Positions 1 to 8,833 of a stretch of 59,078 nucleotides of DNA are shown in pieces. Both the position numbers and the translations under genes were made by a program. The DNA is taken from the NCBI GenBank assembly GCA_023381515.1, contig JAMCQI010000068.1:1-59078 (forward strand), given 5' to 3'. This DNA comes from Chloroflexota bacterium (GTDB taxonomy: Bacteria > Chloroflexota > Anaerolineae > UBA4142). The notes beneath the pieces are model-generated. The model saw nothing but the letters and a program-made list of their open reading frames with translations. It was not told the origin of the DNA and ran no database searches. Every line of letters starts with the position of its first letter. Position 1 is the stretch's first letter.

Positions 1-301
1 TCTGTCGGGTTTGCGACCGCGCATAGCACATCTCTCTTTCTGGCGTCGGAGCGATGGCCAACTCTAGCACATGCGACAGACTCCCGCAACTTATTCATTG
101 CAGAATTTAGGCATCAGGTCACTAGTATCTGATTACATAAGCTAGGTATGTCGGAATCAAGCACTTCAGCTACCTCACCGTTCCCCAACGTCCTGTCGGG
201 AATCGCTTCTTGATCTCAACTCTTGCACTTGGAGCTAAGGTTCGACTGGCTTAGCGAAACTACTCGAAGGGAGTATAGGTTAGCCGGCACCCGCAATTGA
301 A
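1..301. other. no recognisable gene
   Basis: I see no coding frame with family resemblance, no tRNA-like fold and no clear promoter. Because the next reading frame is the C-terminal end of an ATPase whose N-terminal part is missing, this stretch is probably degraded mobile-element sequence, but nothing in it proves that. Confidence 0.4.
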
Positions 302-604
302 GTGGCACACCTGTCGGTCCATGAGGCGTTCAACCAACGCCTCGCCGTGAAATGTCACCTCGCCGCCTTGGACTTACAGGAGACGGTTGGCTACATCAAA
401 CACCAAGTGCGCATCGCCGGCTACACGGCCGGTCCCCTCTTCACCGACGATGCGATCCAACGCATCTTCGAATACACCAAAGGTCTTCCGCGCCGCATCA
501 ACCAGGTCTGCACGACCGCGCTCATGGCCGGGCTAATCGATCAGAAAACGGTCCTGGATGAAACTACAATCCGCAAGGCAATCGCCGATCTCGATCACGA
601 ATGA
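302..604 (+). pseudogene. C-terminal remnant of ExeA/TnsC-like transposition AAA ATPase
   Basis: The 100 residues match the C-terminal lid of ExeA-like AAA ATPases that accompany DDE transposases: an 'xLxALDLQET..YI.H' helix, then 'LFTDDAIQRIFEYTKGLPRRIN' in which the GLPR-x-IN segment is the sensor-2 region, and a closing 'ALMAGL...DE.TIRKAI' helix. Walker A and B and sensor 1, which should lie upstream, are absent, so this is a truncated gene and not a working ATPase. A GTG at 302 can open the frame but has no convincing ribosome site. No partner transposase is visible beside it. The family call follows from motif order; the remnant status is seen directly. Confidence 0.65.
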
Positions 605-630
605 AGGACGCCTAACGCAAATGAAAATGC

Positions 631-660
631 ACGGGCTCCAGCTATGCACCAGGAGCCCGT
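631..660 (+). terminator. 9-bp stem hairpin after ATPase remnant
   Basis: ACGGGCTCC and GGAGCCCGT form a perfect 9-bp stem around a 12-nt loop, 27 bases after the ATPase remnant's stop. No T-run follows, so this may be a factor-dependent terminator or the palindromic end of an old element. Role uncertain. Confidence 0.35.
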
Positions 661-839
661 CCTTGTGCCAGCGATCCCGCCATTTATCCAGGACGTGCGC
701 CTCCAATTAATCCGGCCTGTGACAGCACGAGTGTGACTTGTCATCCAATTCAATTCCTACAAGCGGGCGCATTGATTTTGGCGCGCAGAGCAGAAAGTCC
801 AGATGCTTTTGAGCGATCCGATTGCGATAGGCTTTGTTT

Positions 840-1647
840 TCATTCGGACGCAAACGAATGGCGCAACGAGTGGAACGTCGCTGGCTTGAGAATGCCGGCT
901 CTCTTTTTCGCATCCTTGAAAATCTCCTGCGCTGATCGTTCTGACAAATGATTGCTACGCTCTTCGCCCGGAAACAACCAGTCTTTGGGCTTGACCGCGC
1001 GAAAATACTCGCGCAGAATTGTTAGTGCAGTTTCTGACAACAGAGTATCGCGATCTTTTGCTCCCTTGCCTGCCGTTACACGAATGCTCATCCGTTTCGA
1101 ATCAATGTCGCTCACTTTCAGTCGCACGGCTTCGCCCACTCGCAGTCCCGCCGAGTACGCCGTCACGAGCAATGCCTTGTGCTTCAAGAACGTCGTCACC
1201 TTGATAATCTTGGCAACCTCTTCGCGGCTCAATAGGACCGGCAGTTGGTGCGGTCGTTTCATGCGCGGCAGTTCGCAGACCTTCCCGCGTTGTTTCAACG
1301 CCGTCTCATAAAGAAGATTAACGCCGATCGCGCGCCGCGACAATATGCCGCCGACACGCGCCCGCTTGACGCCAACTCGACCCAATACCTTCGAAGCTGG
1401 TCAGCAGTGGCTTGCTCCGGCTCGATGTGGGCATTCGCAAGCCAATCGAAATAATTTCGCAGGTGCTGTCCATAACTCTTCCTGGCACTTGCGTATCCGC
1501 CGGTGCAAGTGTGCGTGTCCCATACGCCATTCCGCGCAACACCAGCTCGTCATCGACTTGTTTCATCAGCGGATGCGGTGGGTTGGTGGTGAGAACCAGA
1601 CCCACAATTTGCCGTCGGCGGTAGATTCAATCTTGAGTGTCGCCACG
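840..1647 (-). pseudogene. broken tyrosine recombinase/integrase
   Basis: Pieces of one phage-type integrase lie in order on the minus strand. The N-terminal SAM-like core-binding part starts with 'MKQVDDELVLRGMAYGTR' (near 1565) and continues in another frame as 'SYGQHLRNYFDWLANAHIEP'. The catalytic part (1385-840) has 'AYSAGLRVGEAVRLKVSDID', carrying the first catalytic Arg, and ends 'FHSLRHSFAS', carrying the H-x-L-R-H box. The gene is dead: a 26-bp hairpin element at 1486-1511 shifts the frame, a second shift lies near 1310, and the frame stops just after the HxLRH box, so the final catalytic Tyr is lost. It fits a former integrative element or superintegron-type recombinase. Frames and breaks are read directly; family assignment is by motif. 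Confidence 0.8.
1486..1511. repeat. 26-bp CACTTGC/GTGCAAGTG hairpin element in integrase
   Basis: A 26-bp insertion with inverted ends (CACTTGC...GTGCAAGTG) interrupts the integrase reading frame. Removing exactly these bases joins the codons for '..YGTR' to 'TRKSYGQHL' and restores the protein. The same ends recur at 16274, 16933 and 54210, where the element sits inside comM copies. No transposase is encoded. Confidence 0.7.
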
Positions 1648-1947
1648 TCCTATCCACTCCGCGAAAAGCAAAAGCACCCATCGCCAGGGCGTCCGCCATC
1701 ATTCGGCGGCGCGGCATCTGACGACAGGTGCTCCGCCCTTCCGTATGGAATCCGCAATGAACCAGCCCGATGTGCGGTCATTTCCGGTTCTCCTTCGGCG
1801 CCGACGGCACCGCTTAGCGAACCACGACCATTCCAGCGAACCGGGGGGCAAAGGCAAACTAACGGGCTAGCTTGCTCAACCGCAATGTACTCAGCGAACA
1901 AGAGCAGTTCGGAGAAAAACGGCAAATGCTTTGGAGTAACGTCTGTT
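1648..1947. other. no recognisable gene
   Basis: Several overlapping open frames exist here but none has convincing family resemblance or a ribosome site. The sequence lies between the integrase remnant and the toxin gene and may be further element debris. Confidence 0.35.
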
Positions 1948-2214
1948 TTATAGTGCGCGATACACGCCCCGGCGATGACGGACGTAAAGAATCGTAATTA
2001 TGTGCACCTGAGGTTCAACTTGGTAAATGATCCGATATTCTCCGACGCGGATGCGGTAGAGCCTGTCTGCACCCTCCAATTTCTCAACTCCGTGCGGGAA
2101 AGGCTCATTCTGCAAGTTTTCGATGCGCTTCAGTGCACGCTCGGCAGCCGACTTGGGCAAACGGCGGAAATCTCTTTGGACAGATGGCTTGAATTCAATA
2201 CTAAAGGATGCCAT
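1948..2214 (-). CDS. RelE/ParE-family toxin
   Basis: This 88-residue basic protein has the compact RelE/ParE fold signature: 'FSIEFKPSVQRDFRRLP' at the start, '..ALKRIENLQNEPFPHGVEKLEG' in the middle, and the closing strand 'LYRIRVGEYRIIYQVEPQVHIITILYVRHRRGVYRAL' typical of mRNA-cleaving RelE toxins, with Arg/Tyr/His residues in the last strands where RelE catalytic residues lie. Its start overlaps the last 14 bases of the upstream antitoxin frame, which is standard for translationally coupled pairs. Expected role: ribosome-dependent mRNA cleavage when the antitoxin is degraded. RelE versus ParE (gyrase poison) cannot be settled by eye; the length and C-terminus favour RelE. Confidence 0.85.
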   Translation of the reverse strand: MASFSIEFKPSVQRDFRRLPKSAAERALKRIENLQNEPFPHGVEKLEGADRLYRIRVGEYRIIYQVEPQVHIITILYVRHRRGVYRAL

Positions 2215-2392
2215 CTTTTTTCAGCCGTCGTCTCATTTCGTCGAAACTGATCGGCTTTTGGTTGCGCCGCTCTGCAACAATGGCAAGGTCATGGAGGTCC
2301 TGCAATAATTTGTCGTAGCGCTCAACGGAGAGAATGACGCTTACTCTCTTCCCTTTGGGGTCCACGACATATTGCTCTTGTGTCTCTTCCAT
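2201..2392 (-). CDS. Phd/YefM- or RelB-like antitoxin
   Basis: This 63-residue acidic/basic protein starts with 'EQYVVDPKGKRVSVILSVERYDKLLQDLHDL', the short beta-strand plus helix used for DNA binding by Phd/YefM-like antitoxins ('G..V.VVLS.E.Y..L...'). It ends in a polar tail ('ISFDEMRRRLKKDGIL') of the kind that wraps the toxin. A strong AAAGGAG site lies before ATG 2392, and the stop overlaps the toxin start. Such antitoxins normally repress their own operon. The pair sits 100 bp downstream of comM on the same strand but with its own ribosome site. Confidence 0.82.
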   Translation of the reverse strand: MEETQEQYVVDPKGKRVSVILSVERYDKLLQDLHDLAIVAERRNQKPISFDEMRRRLKKDGIL

Positions 2393-2446
2393 ACTTGCTC
2401 CTTTCTTGCATCATTCTACCGCGTCCTACGCTTACAAGCAATCAGC

Positions 2447-2493
2447 CAACCATCGGACCATCGCACTACCCAACTATTGGACTATCGCACTGC
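2447..2493. repeat. two-copy 23-bp tandem repeat, period 24
   Basis: Two copies at 2447-2469 and 2471-2493 match at 19 of 23 positions, all differences being transitions. The second copy runs into the comM stop codon (2493-2495). It lies between comM and the toxin-antitoxin promoter region and could be an operator repeat for the antitoxin or a simple duplication. Confidence 0.6.
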
Positions 2494-4016
2494 TACACCA
2501 TCCGCCGCGGCCGGTACTGGATCGCCTCCGCCAGATGCGGGGTCTCGATGTTGTCACAGCCCGCCAGGTCCGCAATCGTCCGCGCCAGTTTCAGAATGCG
2601 GTGAAACGCGCGTGCGCTCAGCTGCATCTGCTGCATCGCGGCGCGCAAGAGACTCTTGCTTGCTGCGTCGATCGCGCAGTACAACCGCACCTCCGCCGGC
2701 CCCATGTCGCCATTGCACTGCAAAGCCGTTCCCTCGAATCGCCTCCTCTGCCGCTGGCGGGCCGTCTCCACTCGCGTGCGAATCGTCTCGGAAGTCTCGC
2801 CCAGCCGATCGCCTGACAATTTCTCGTAATCGACGCGCGGCACTTCGACGTGGATGTCGATCCGGTCGAGCAGCGGGCCGCTGATGCGCTTTTGATAACG
2901 GAGAACGTTCGTGGCGCTGCAGGTGCATTCTTTGACCGGGTCGTTGTAATAGCCGCAGGGACAGGGATTCATCGCCGCGACGAGCATAAAGTTGGCCGGG
3001 AATGTGAGCGAACCCTGAGCGCGCGCGATCGTAACGATCCGGTCTTCGAGCGGCTGCCGCATCACCTCCAGGCTGCGTGAGTCGAACTCGGGCAGCTCGT
3101 CCAGGAACAGCACGCCGCGATGCGCCAGCGAGATCTCGCCCGGATGCGGCCACCGTCCGCCGCCGACCAGGCCGGCGTGCGAGATCGTGTGGTGCGGCGC
3201 GCGAAACGGCCGCCGACGAATGAGCGGCTCGTCGGACGGCAGCATGTCATTCACCGAATAAATGCGCGTCACCTCGAGTGCTTCTTCGAGCGTGAGATTG
3301 GGCAGGATCGACGGCATCGAGCGCGCCAAGAGCGTCTTGCCGGCGCCCGGCGGCCCGACCATGATGACGTTGTGCTGGCCGGCGGCGGCGACTTCGAGGG
3401 CGCGCTTGACGTGTTCTTGGCCGCGCACTTCGGCGAAATCGGTTGCATAAGACGGCGCGGCTTCAGGCTCGAACTTGCGTCCAGGTCGGTACGGCGCGAT
3501 CGGCTGCATGGATTGAAGGTGAGCGACGAGTGCAAAGAGGCTTTCGATCGGAAAGACCACGAGGCCGGGAACGAGCGCAGCTTCAGCCGCATCGGATGCC
3601 GGGACGAAAAGCGTCTTGATGTCACACTGACGCGCGAGGCTCGCCATCGGGAGGACGCCGTTCGTGTGCCGGACGACGCCGTCGAGCGACAGCTCGCCGA
3701 TAATGAACGCGTGAGTCAGGTCGGAGCGCAATTGCTCGGATGCCATCAGCAAGCCGACGGCGATTGGGAGGTCGTACGCCGGCCCTTCCTTGCGTAGGTC
3801 GGCAGGGGCGAGGTTGACGGTGATGCGCTTGTTGAAAGGGTAATTGAATGAGGAATTCTTGATCGCGGCGCGCACGCGTTCGCGCGACTCTTGAACGGCG
3901 GCGTCGGGCAGACCCACGATTGTGAAACCGGGTTGACCGTTGGAGACGTCCACCTCGACGTCGACGAGCGCGCCGTCCAGACCAACGATCGCGCAACTGT
4001 TGACCTTGGCAAGCAT
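2493..4016 (-). CDS. comM: ComM/YifB-family AAA+ ATPase, full length
   Basis: The 507-residue protein is the usual length for the YifB/ComM Mg-chelatase-like family. Residues 1-165 form the N-terminal Lon-protease-like domain ('MLAKVNSCAIVGLDGA', '[18 protein letters not shown]', '[21 protein letters not shown]'). Walker A 'GPPGAGKT' is at 221-228, the '[11 protein letters not shown]' segment at 269-279, Walker B '[11 protein letters not shown]' at 301-311, then the 'NPCPCGYY' zinc-like cluster and a C-terminal lid ('RAFHRILKLARTIADLAG'). In naturally transformable bacteria ComM is a hexameric helicase that drives branch migration of incoming ssDNA. A sigma70-like promoter lies 57 bp upstream. 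This is the only intact copy; truncated copies occur at 4945, 11890, 15827, 16690 and 54190. Confidence 0.95.
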   Translation of the reverse strand: MLAKVNSCAIVGLDGALVDVEVDVSNGQPGFTIVGLPDAAVQESRERVRAAIKNSSFNYPFNKRITVNLAPADLRKEGPAYDLPIAVGLLMASEQLRSDLTHAFIIGELSLDGVVRHTNGVLPMASLARQCDIKTLFVPASDAAEAALVPGLVVFPIESLFALVAHLQSMQPIAPYRPGRKFEPEAAPSYATDFAEVRGQEHVKRALEVAAAGQHNVIMVGPPGAGKTLLARSMPSILPNLTLEEALEVTRIYSVNDMLPSDEPLIRRRPFRAPHHTISHAGLVGGGRWPHPGEISLAHRGVLFLDELPEFDSRSLEVMRQPLEDRIVTIARAQGSLTFPANFMLVAAMNPCPCGYYNDPVKECTCSATNVLRYQKRISGPLLDRIDIHVEVPRVDYEKLSGDRLGETSETIRTRVETARQRQRRRFEGTALQCNGDMGPAEVRLYCAIDAASKSLLRAAMQQMQLSARAFHRILKLARTIADLAGCDNIETPHLAEAIQYRPRRMV

Positions 4017-4072
4017 CCGGGCCTCCGTCGTGCAACCGTCTATCGAGCGACGCGCTGCGATCTACTGAAGAG

Positions 4073-4101
4073 ATTGTACCACGACGAGGGGTGCGAGTCA
4101 A
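4073..4101 (-). promoter_or_regulatory. sigma70 promoter of comM
   Basis: Read on the minus strand, TTGACT (4101-4096), a 17-bp spacer and TACAAT (4078-4073) preceded by TGG form a near-consensus promoter with an extended -10. The same boxes with the same spacing but different spacer bases occur upstream of the truncated comM copies at 16413-16385 and 17129-17101, which supports function. Confidence 0.8.
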
Positions 4102-4390
4102 AGTTGGGGGGTAGATCACAGCGATCTAGCAGGGTTAGATAGGAGCGTGTTTGCCGCAGGCCGCGGTCGACACGGAGACTCAGCCGGGGTTCCCGGCGTC
4201 AAACGCGGAGCGGTTGGTGGAGCTTACGTTCGTTACGGCGCTGCCAAACCCTGCGACGACAATTACAATCCCCGTTTGTACCTAGATTCCCGGCGCATGC
4301 CTGGTCGGATGGGAATCAACCAGAACAGGGTGAGGAACGATCCTTGCGGACCGGAGCGAAGTAACGGTGGAAAAAAGGGGCGATGTAAAG

Positions 4391-4576
4391 TTAAGCCGCG
4401 GTTACCTTTTCGATCTCAACGGCACGAGACGTTCGGGTGTCACTGTGTTCCCGGGTCGCACCGGCCACTTGGCTTTCGTCGACCACGAAATTGACTGATC
4501 CGCAAACGGGACATTTCCAGGTGTTGAGATCGGGGTCCAGGACCGTAGATTCACAATCAAGACATTTGAAGAACAT
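4391..4576 (-). CDS. small zinc-ribbon protein
   Basis: The start at 4576 is chosen because a perfect GGAGGAAAC ribosome site precedes this ATG; the frame stays open upstream to 4672 without such a site. The 61 residues begin 'MFFKCLDCESTVLDPDLNTWKCPVCGSVNFVVDE': two C-x2-C knuckles 16 residues apart, the usual rubredoxin-like zinc ribbon that binds one structural Zn. The tail is polar and probably disordered. Nothing in the context assigns a role; stand-alone zinc ribbons can be regulators or protein-interaction modules. The product is supported by its start site and motif, not by a named family. Confidence 0.6.
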   Translation of the reverse strand: MFFKCLDCESTVLDPDLNTWKCPVCGSVNFVVDESQVAGATREHSDTRTSRAVEIEKVTAA

Positions 4577-4943
4577 GTTTCCTCCAACATATCCAAGATA
4601 CACTTCGACGTGGGCTATGCCCCCAGCATACACTCGCTCACGCTTGATCGCAATAGGAGAATTGGCGCGCACGTTTGTTCTGTGCGGTCGGCGATTCGAG
4701 CGTCACGACACGCCGCTATCGAGTCTTATTCAATTATACCTAGCGTATAGGCCGGAAAGCAAATCTCTATTTACCATTTACCATCGCATCGTTCGCAGTG
4801 GGGGCGAAATTTGGTACTTCGAGCGAAGCAAAGTCTCGTTGTTGGCGAAACGAGATATCTCGCGGCGCAAACCGCCGCGGCTCGGAAACATTGATTCCTT
4901 TGGATTTTCCAGATGGAACTAGCTAGAGCCAGCGATTCTGAAA
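4577..4943. other. no recognisable gene
   Basis: No coding frame with family resemblance. AT-rich patches around 4730-4800 could carry the promoter for the zinc-ribbon gene, but I cannot pick out convincing -35/-10 boxes. Confidence 0.35.
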
Positions 4944-4944
4944 T

Positions 4945-5056
4945 ACGGTGATGCGTTTGTTGAACGGGTAGGCGAACGAGGAGCTCTTGATTGCGACGCG
5001 TACGCGTTGGCGCGATTCTCGCATCGCGATGCCGGGGAGTCCGGTGATCGTGGAAG
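4945..5056 (-). pseudogene. comM fragment (codons ~32-67)
   Basis: Minus-strand translation gives 'TITGLPGIAMRESRQRVR', '[17 protein letters not shown]', which lines up with residues about 32-67 of the intact ComM next door, including the invariant R-E-S-R-x-R-V-R and PFNKRIT stretches. It is cut off at both ends, has no start and is more diverged than the other copies, suggesting an older duplication. Confidence 0.7.
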
Positions 5057-5199
5057 CCGAATGTTCAACCTGCTCGAATCAGACCGGCTGAACGAGGTGA
5101 CGGCCTATTGTATTGACTTTCAAAACCTATCAAGAGACTGTAACCAGGGTATCGTGCTGGGCCAGTCGCCGGCGTACAGAGTTTTTGACTATCACCGGC

Positions 5200-7998
5200 C
5201 TACTGTGCGACTGCGAAACCGCCGCTCGAGTCGCCGGGCAAGATGATCCATCCGCCGAGGTTTTCCCTTTCGAAGGTGCCGGTTTGCTTTGGTGCGGCCG
5301 GACGCGCTGAGTCAACCGCGGGAGATATCGCCTCCTGTTCCAAGACTCGCTTGAACGCCTCTACCACTGTGGGATCGAACTGCACTGCCGAATTCCGCTC
5401 AATCTCCTCGACTATATCGTGCATCGGCATCGCGCCGTGATATGGACGATCGGAAGCCATAGAGTCTACCGCGTCACAGACAGCCAGAATACGCGATTCT
5501 AGCGGGATTTGTTCGCCGCCCCACCCATCCGGATAACCATGGGCATTCCACCATTCGTGATGGTGACGCACGAACGGAGCCAGCGGGCGCAGCCCGGGAA
5601 TCGCTTCGAGCACGTCGGAGCCGATCGCGGCATGCTTCTGAACTTGTTCGTACTCCAGAGCAGTCAGCTTACCCGGCTTGTTCAGGATCTGCTCCGCAAT
5701 GCCCAGCTTGCCGATATCGTGGAGCAAGGCGGCCTGCTGCAGCTTTTCCAGCCGCTCCGGCGGCAATTCCATTTCTCGGCCGAGCGCCAGGGCATAGCGC
5801 GCCACCCGACTGGAGTGTCCTTGAACGTACGGATCGCGCGTATCAACCATCTTCGCGACGGTTAGAAACAGGTCTTCGTTGAGTTGTTGAATGGCCCGGC
5901 TCGCCGCCCGGACCTGATGGTTTGCGGCCGACAATTCCCGATTCATGCGCGTCAACTCCCGCGCGCTGTTTTCGGTCCGTTCGACGTATTGTTTCTGGGC
6001 ATAATAGATCATGGCGATCGGGATGGCGATCACGACCACCCCCGCAATCCCCATGTCCGCATCTCGATAGACAATGCCCATAAACAGCCCCATAACACAG
6101 AGCGCCGCATAGTACATGGTCATCCACTGAAACTGCTCGCGCCAGACGTTTCGAATCTTGTAGTTTTCAGACAGACCGATCGCCGTCGCGACCAGACCAG
6201 TCTCGATCATGAAATACATCATCGCCGCGGCGGTTCCTACGACGGTCAATGGGATGAATGCGTCGAGTGTGAGTGCGATGCCGGTAACCCGAAAAGCGAC
6301 CAACGGCACGAGACCGGCGAGGACGTGGGTGGCCCAGTTGAAGGCTGTTTTGTACAGCGGGATCTCCCGATTGCGGACATAGTGCGCAAGAGCAATCGCC
6401 AGGCTGACGGAGACTATGCCGAGCATTCCGGCGGTCAGAGCCGCGGCGAACATGATTGCCACCGAGACGGAAAATGTGCTGTCCCCGTAGAGCCGGACTT
6501 CGTAGAGCTCGGTCAGCACGGCCATGGCGCACAAGACCGCCACGTATGCCAAATCGGGGGAACGATTCAAACCGAGGCCCGCTAGAGCCGCGATGAGTCC
6601 GGCCAGAATGACGACGCAAACGAACAACGTGAGCAGCGCGTCAGGGTAATTTGCTCTGCTCTCATTGCGCCGTTCACGCCTCGACCTTTTGACCGAGGGC
6701 TCGATCTCACTTCCCGGATTTTCCTCACCGCCGCCAGGACCTGGACTTGAGGTCTTCGGCTCGGATTCCGGTGGATCGATATCGTGGCCCTCCGGCCGAA
6801 TTGATCGCGGCACATCTGACGCAAGGACCACGCAGTTGCGACCTCTGAGCTTGGCTTGGTAGACCGCGAGGTCCGCATGATGAATGAGGTCGTTGGGGGT
6901 TACGCAATCCTGAGGGAAGCTGGCCAGTCCAAAACTCATCGTGGCGTGAATCGGGGCCTCGCTGTTCCCGATGTTGAAATTGGCAGCTTCGATGGCCCGG
7001 CGTAGCCTTTCGGCGATCGCGACCGCTTCCTCCGGTCCGGTTTCAGGAAGGGCGATGGTGAATTCCTCGCCGCCAAATCGCGCGGCAATGTCGTAGTCTC
7101 GTATCGTCGAACGGATTATTCCGCCAATCGCTGCCAGGACGATATCGCCGGCCAGATGCCCATACCGATTATTGATGTTGCGCAACAAATCGAGGTCGGC
7201 CATAATGACCGTTAGGGGATGCCCAAAACGCTTGGCGCGCTCGAGTTCCGTCGCGAACAATTTGGTAAAGTGCGCCGAGTTCCATAGTCCAGTCTTTGCG
7301 TCGGTCGCAGCATCTTTCCGCAGCTGGGGCACCATCAATGCCCGATACGTGAGAAACAAGGGAGCCACGGTCGGAAAAACCAGCCACGGATTGATCTTCC
7401 AGACAATAGCCACGACGTATCCGAGCAGGGTATGGATCAGGTCGGCCTGAATATTCTCAACATCGACGCTCGCCACCTCTTTCCAAGACATTCCGCGTGC
7501 GAGAACCAGCGCAACGGTCAAGAGAATCTGGTTCGTGGTCACAAAAACGACCGCGGCTAATAGCGCGGTCACGATCGAGGCTGGCCCCGCCGGCGCGAGG
7601 ACGTCCGTCGTCAACGGCACGAAAACCAGGCGCGCGGCCGACCCGGAAATGACGATCATGGCCATGTTGAACGGCTGAAGGTACCAGTTGCGCAGGTCCT
7701 GGCTGTTGGTGAGGCGTTCCTTCGCCCACTCTATCGAATAGGAAACGACGACCAACATCGCATAGAGGAACGGCTGCAAAACGAGCAGCCCGGCAAAGAC
7801 GAATACCAGGTTGGGGTAGTAAAGTTTGCGATTGGGCGTATTGGCTTTGAATAGCTGGGTCAGCGTTGCTGATGCCGTGAGAACGGTGAACGCCAGCCAT
7901 TGGGAGGCAAATGAAAACGGCACGAGGGTCGTAAGCGCAGTCAACAGCGCTCCTAACAGCAGAATGAACCAAACGTAGGTCCATGCGCCACGCGACAT
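5200..7998 (-). CDS. membrane GGDEF + HD-GYP cyclic-di-GMP enzyme
   Basis: ATG 7998 is preceded by GAGGAG at good spacing, giving 932 residues. A first block of about six membrane helices (10-225) precedes a GGDEF domain (about 232-395) with an intact 'RFGGEEF' site near 308-313. A low-complexity linker follows, then a second block of hydrophobic helices (about 455-650), a short coiled coil, and an HD-GYP domain with 'LLHDIGKLGI' and 'HGYPDGWGG' motifs (about 730-900). GGDEF makes cyclic-di-GMP and HD-GYP hydrolyses it, so one membrane protein carries both opposing activities in two separately anchored halves. It may be a fusion of two membrane-sensor enzymes. Cyclic-di-GMP commonly controls exopolysaccharide output, so a link to the downstream locus is plausible but inferred. 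Confidence 0.9.
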   Translation of the reverse strand: MSRGAWTYVWFILLLGALLTALTTLVPFSFASQWLAFTVLTASATLTQLFKANTPNRKLYYPNLVFVFAGLLVLQPFLYAMLVVVSYSIEWAKERLTNSQDLRNWYLQPFNMAMIVISGSAARLVFVPLTTDVLAPAGPASIVTALLAAVVFVTTNQILLTVALVLARGMSWKEVASVDVENIQADLIHTLLGYVVAIVWKINPWLVFPTVAPLFLTYRALMVPQLRKDAATDAKTGLWNSAHFTKLFATELERAKRFGHPLTVIMADLDLLRNINNRYGHLAGDIVLAAIGGIIRSTIRDYDIAARFGGEEFTIALPETGPEEAVAIAERLRRAIEAANFNIGNSEAPIHATMSFGLASFPQDCVTPNDLIHHADLAVYQAKLRGRNCVVLASDVPRSIRPEGHDIDPPESEPKTSSPGPGGGEENPGSEIEPSVKRSRRERRNESRANYPDALLTLFVCVVILAGLIAALAGLGLNRSPDLAYVAVLCAMAVLTELYEVRLYGDSTFSVSVAIMFAAALTAGMLGIVSVSLAIALAHYVRNREIPLYKTAFNWATHVLAGLVPLVAFRVTGIALTLDAFIPLTVVGTAAAMMYFMIETGLVATAIGLSENYKIRNVWREQFQWMTMYYAALCVMGLFMGIVYRDADMGIAGVVVIAIPIAMIYYAQKQYVERTENSARELTRMNRELSAANHQVRAASRAIQQLNEDLFLTVAKMVDTRDPYVQGHSSRVARYALALGREMELPPERLEKLQQAALLHDIGKLGIAEQILNKPGKLTALEYEQVQKHAAIGSDVLEAIPGLRPLAPFVRHHHEWWNAHGYPDGWGGEQIPLESRILAVCDAVDSMASDRPYHGAMPMHDIVEEIERNSAVQFDPTVVEAFKRVLEQEAISPAVDSARPAAPKQTGTFERENLGGWIILPGDSSGGFAVAQ

Positions 7999-8305
7999 TA
8001 TGTGACTCCTCGATGCTGAAGATTGCAGCAAGGAGGCAGAGTTGAAATGAATCCCCTCTGCCCCCTCGTCATCGTTCCCTCATTAGCTGGGGCGCCCGAT
8101 ACTCGCCACCCCAATTCTCAGTTTTCCAATTCTTGCTGTCCCACCTGGCGCCGACTCAGCCCGCAGCTGCATGGTCAGTGACTCGGGCGCAGAGCACCGG
8201 CAAAGACCAGAGCGCAAATCCCTTCCCCCAGTTCACCGAGCCTCGCTTCATCGACATTTGATTCCCTTCCACTGTGAGGCAGATGGTTGAGTCAGGGTGA
8301 CGCGT
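7999..8305. other. no recognisable gene
   Basis: This stretch lies between the GGDEF/HD-GYP start and the end of a small membrane-protein frame. It is rich in CCCC/GGGG runs; I see no clear promoter boxes or hairpin terminator. Confidence 0.35.
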
Positions 8306-8566
8306 CTAACTACCCCAACTCGCGAGAGGCTTGACTAACGGCGGACAGAGCGGCGTCGAAAGCCGTTTTGAGGTTGGGCTTGCCGGGGTCGTCCCATACG
8401 CCGGCCCGGGCGAACAAGTGCTAAAGTCAGGGCCCGATGCAAGTTGGTGACTGGGCTGTGCGAACGGCGAGTTCGCGACGAAGACCACCACCAGCAAGAG
8501 CAACGTCAAAGCAACCAGGATACCGACTCTCAACGACTTGGAATCTGCAAGCTTTCCCATAGGCAT
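8306..8566 (-). CDS. small single-span membrane or exported peptide
   Basis: A textbook AAAAGGAG site precedes ATG 8566. The 86 residues start 'MPMGKLADSKSLRVGIL' followed by 'VALTLLLLVVVFVANSP', one strong hydrophobic helix with a basic N-flank that could be a signal anchor or signal peptide, then a Pro/Ser/Thr-rich tail with two Cys. I recognise no family. The Pro-rich tail may be out of frame, so this could be the start of a longer, now broken, exported protein. The ribosome site is the main support. Confidence 0.5.
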   Translation of the reverse strand: MPMGKLADSKSLRVGILVALTLLLLVVVFVANSPFAQPSHQLASGPDFSTCSPGPAYGTTPASPTSKRLSTPLCPPLVKPLASWGS

Positions 8567-8833
8567 TCAAATCTCCTTTTGAGTCATCGCCTTTTGCCGG
8601 AGTGTACAACAGGAGAATGCCCGAATCAATCAGGAGTCCTGGTAAGCGGATCAGCAAGGTGCTGAGGCTGCATCGGGAAACTCCCTAGAGTGACGATTGG
8701 GGGAGGCATGGGACATTCGATCGCCGGTCGAGCGGAGAAACCGAGGCCGACCCGGTATGAGGTTCTTGCGACAGCACGAGCGTACAGGACTCGACACACT
8801 CACAGAAGGTGACGGTCTTGTGGGGAACCAGGC

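Noticed and set aside
3120..3797. 225-codon plus-strand frame inside comM
   Set aside because: Arg/Asp-rich shadow of comM with no resemblance to known proteins.
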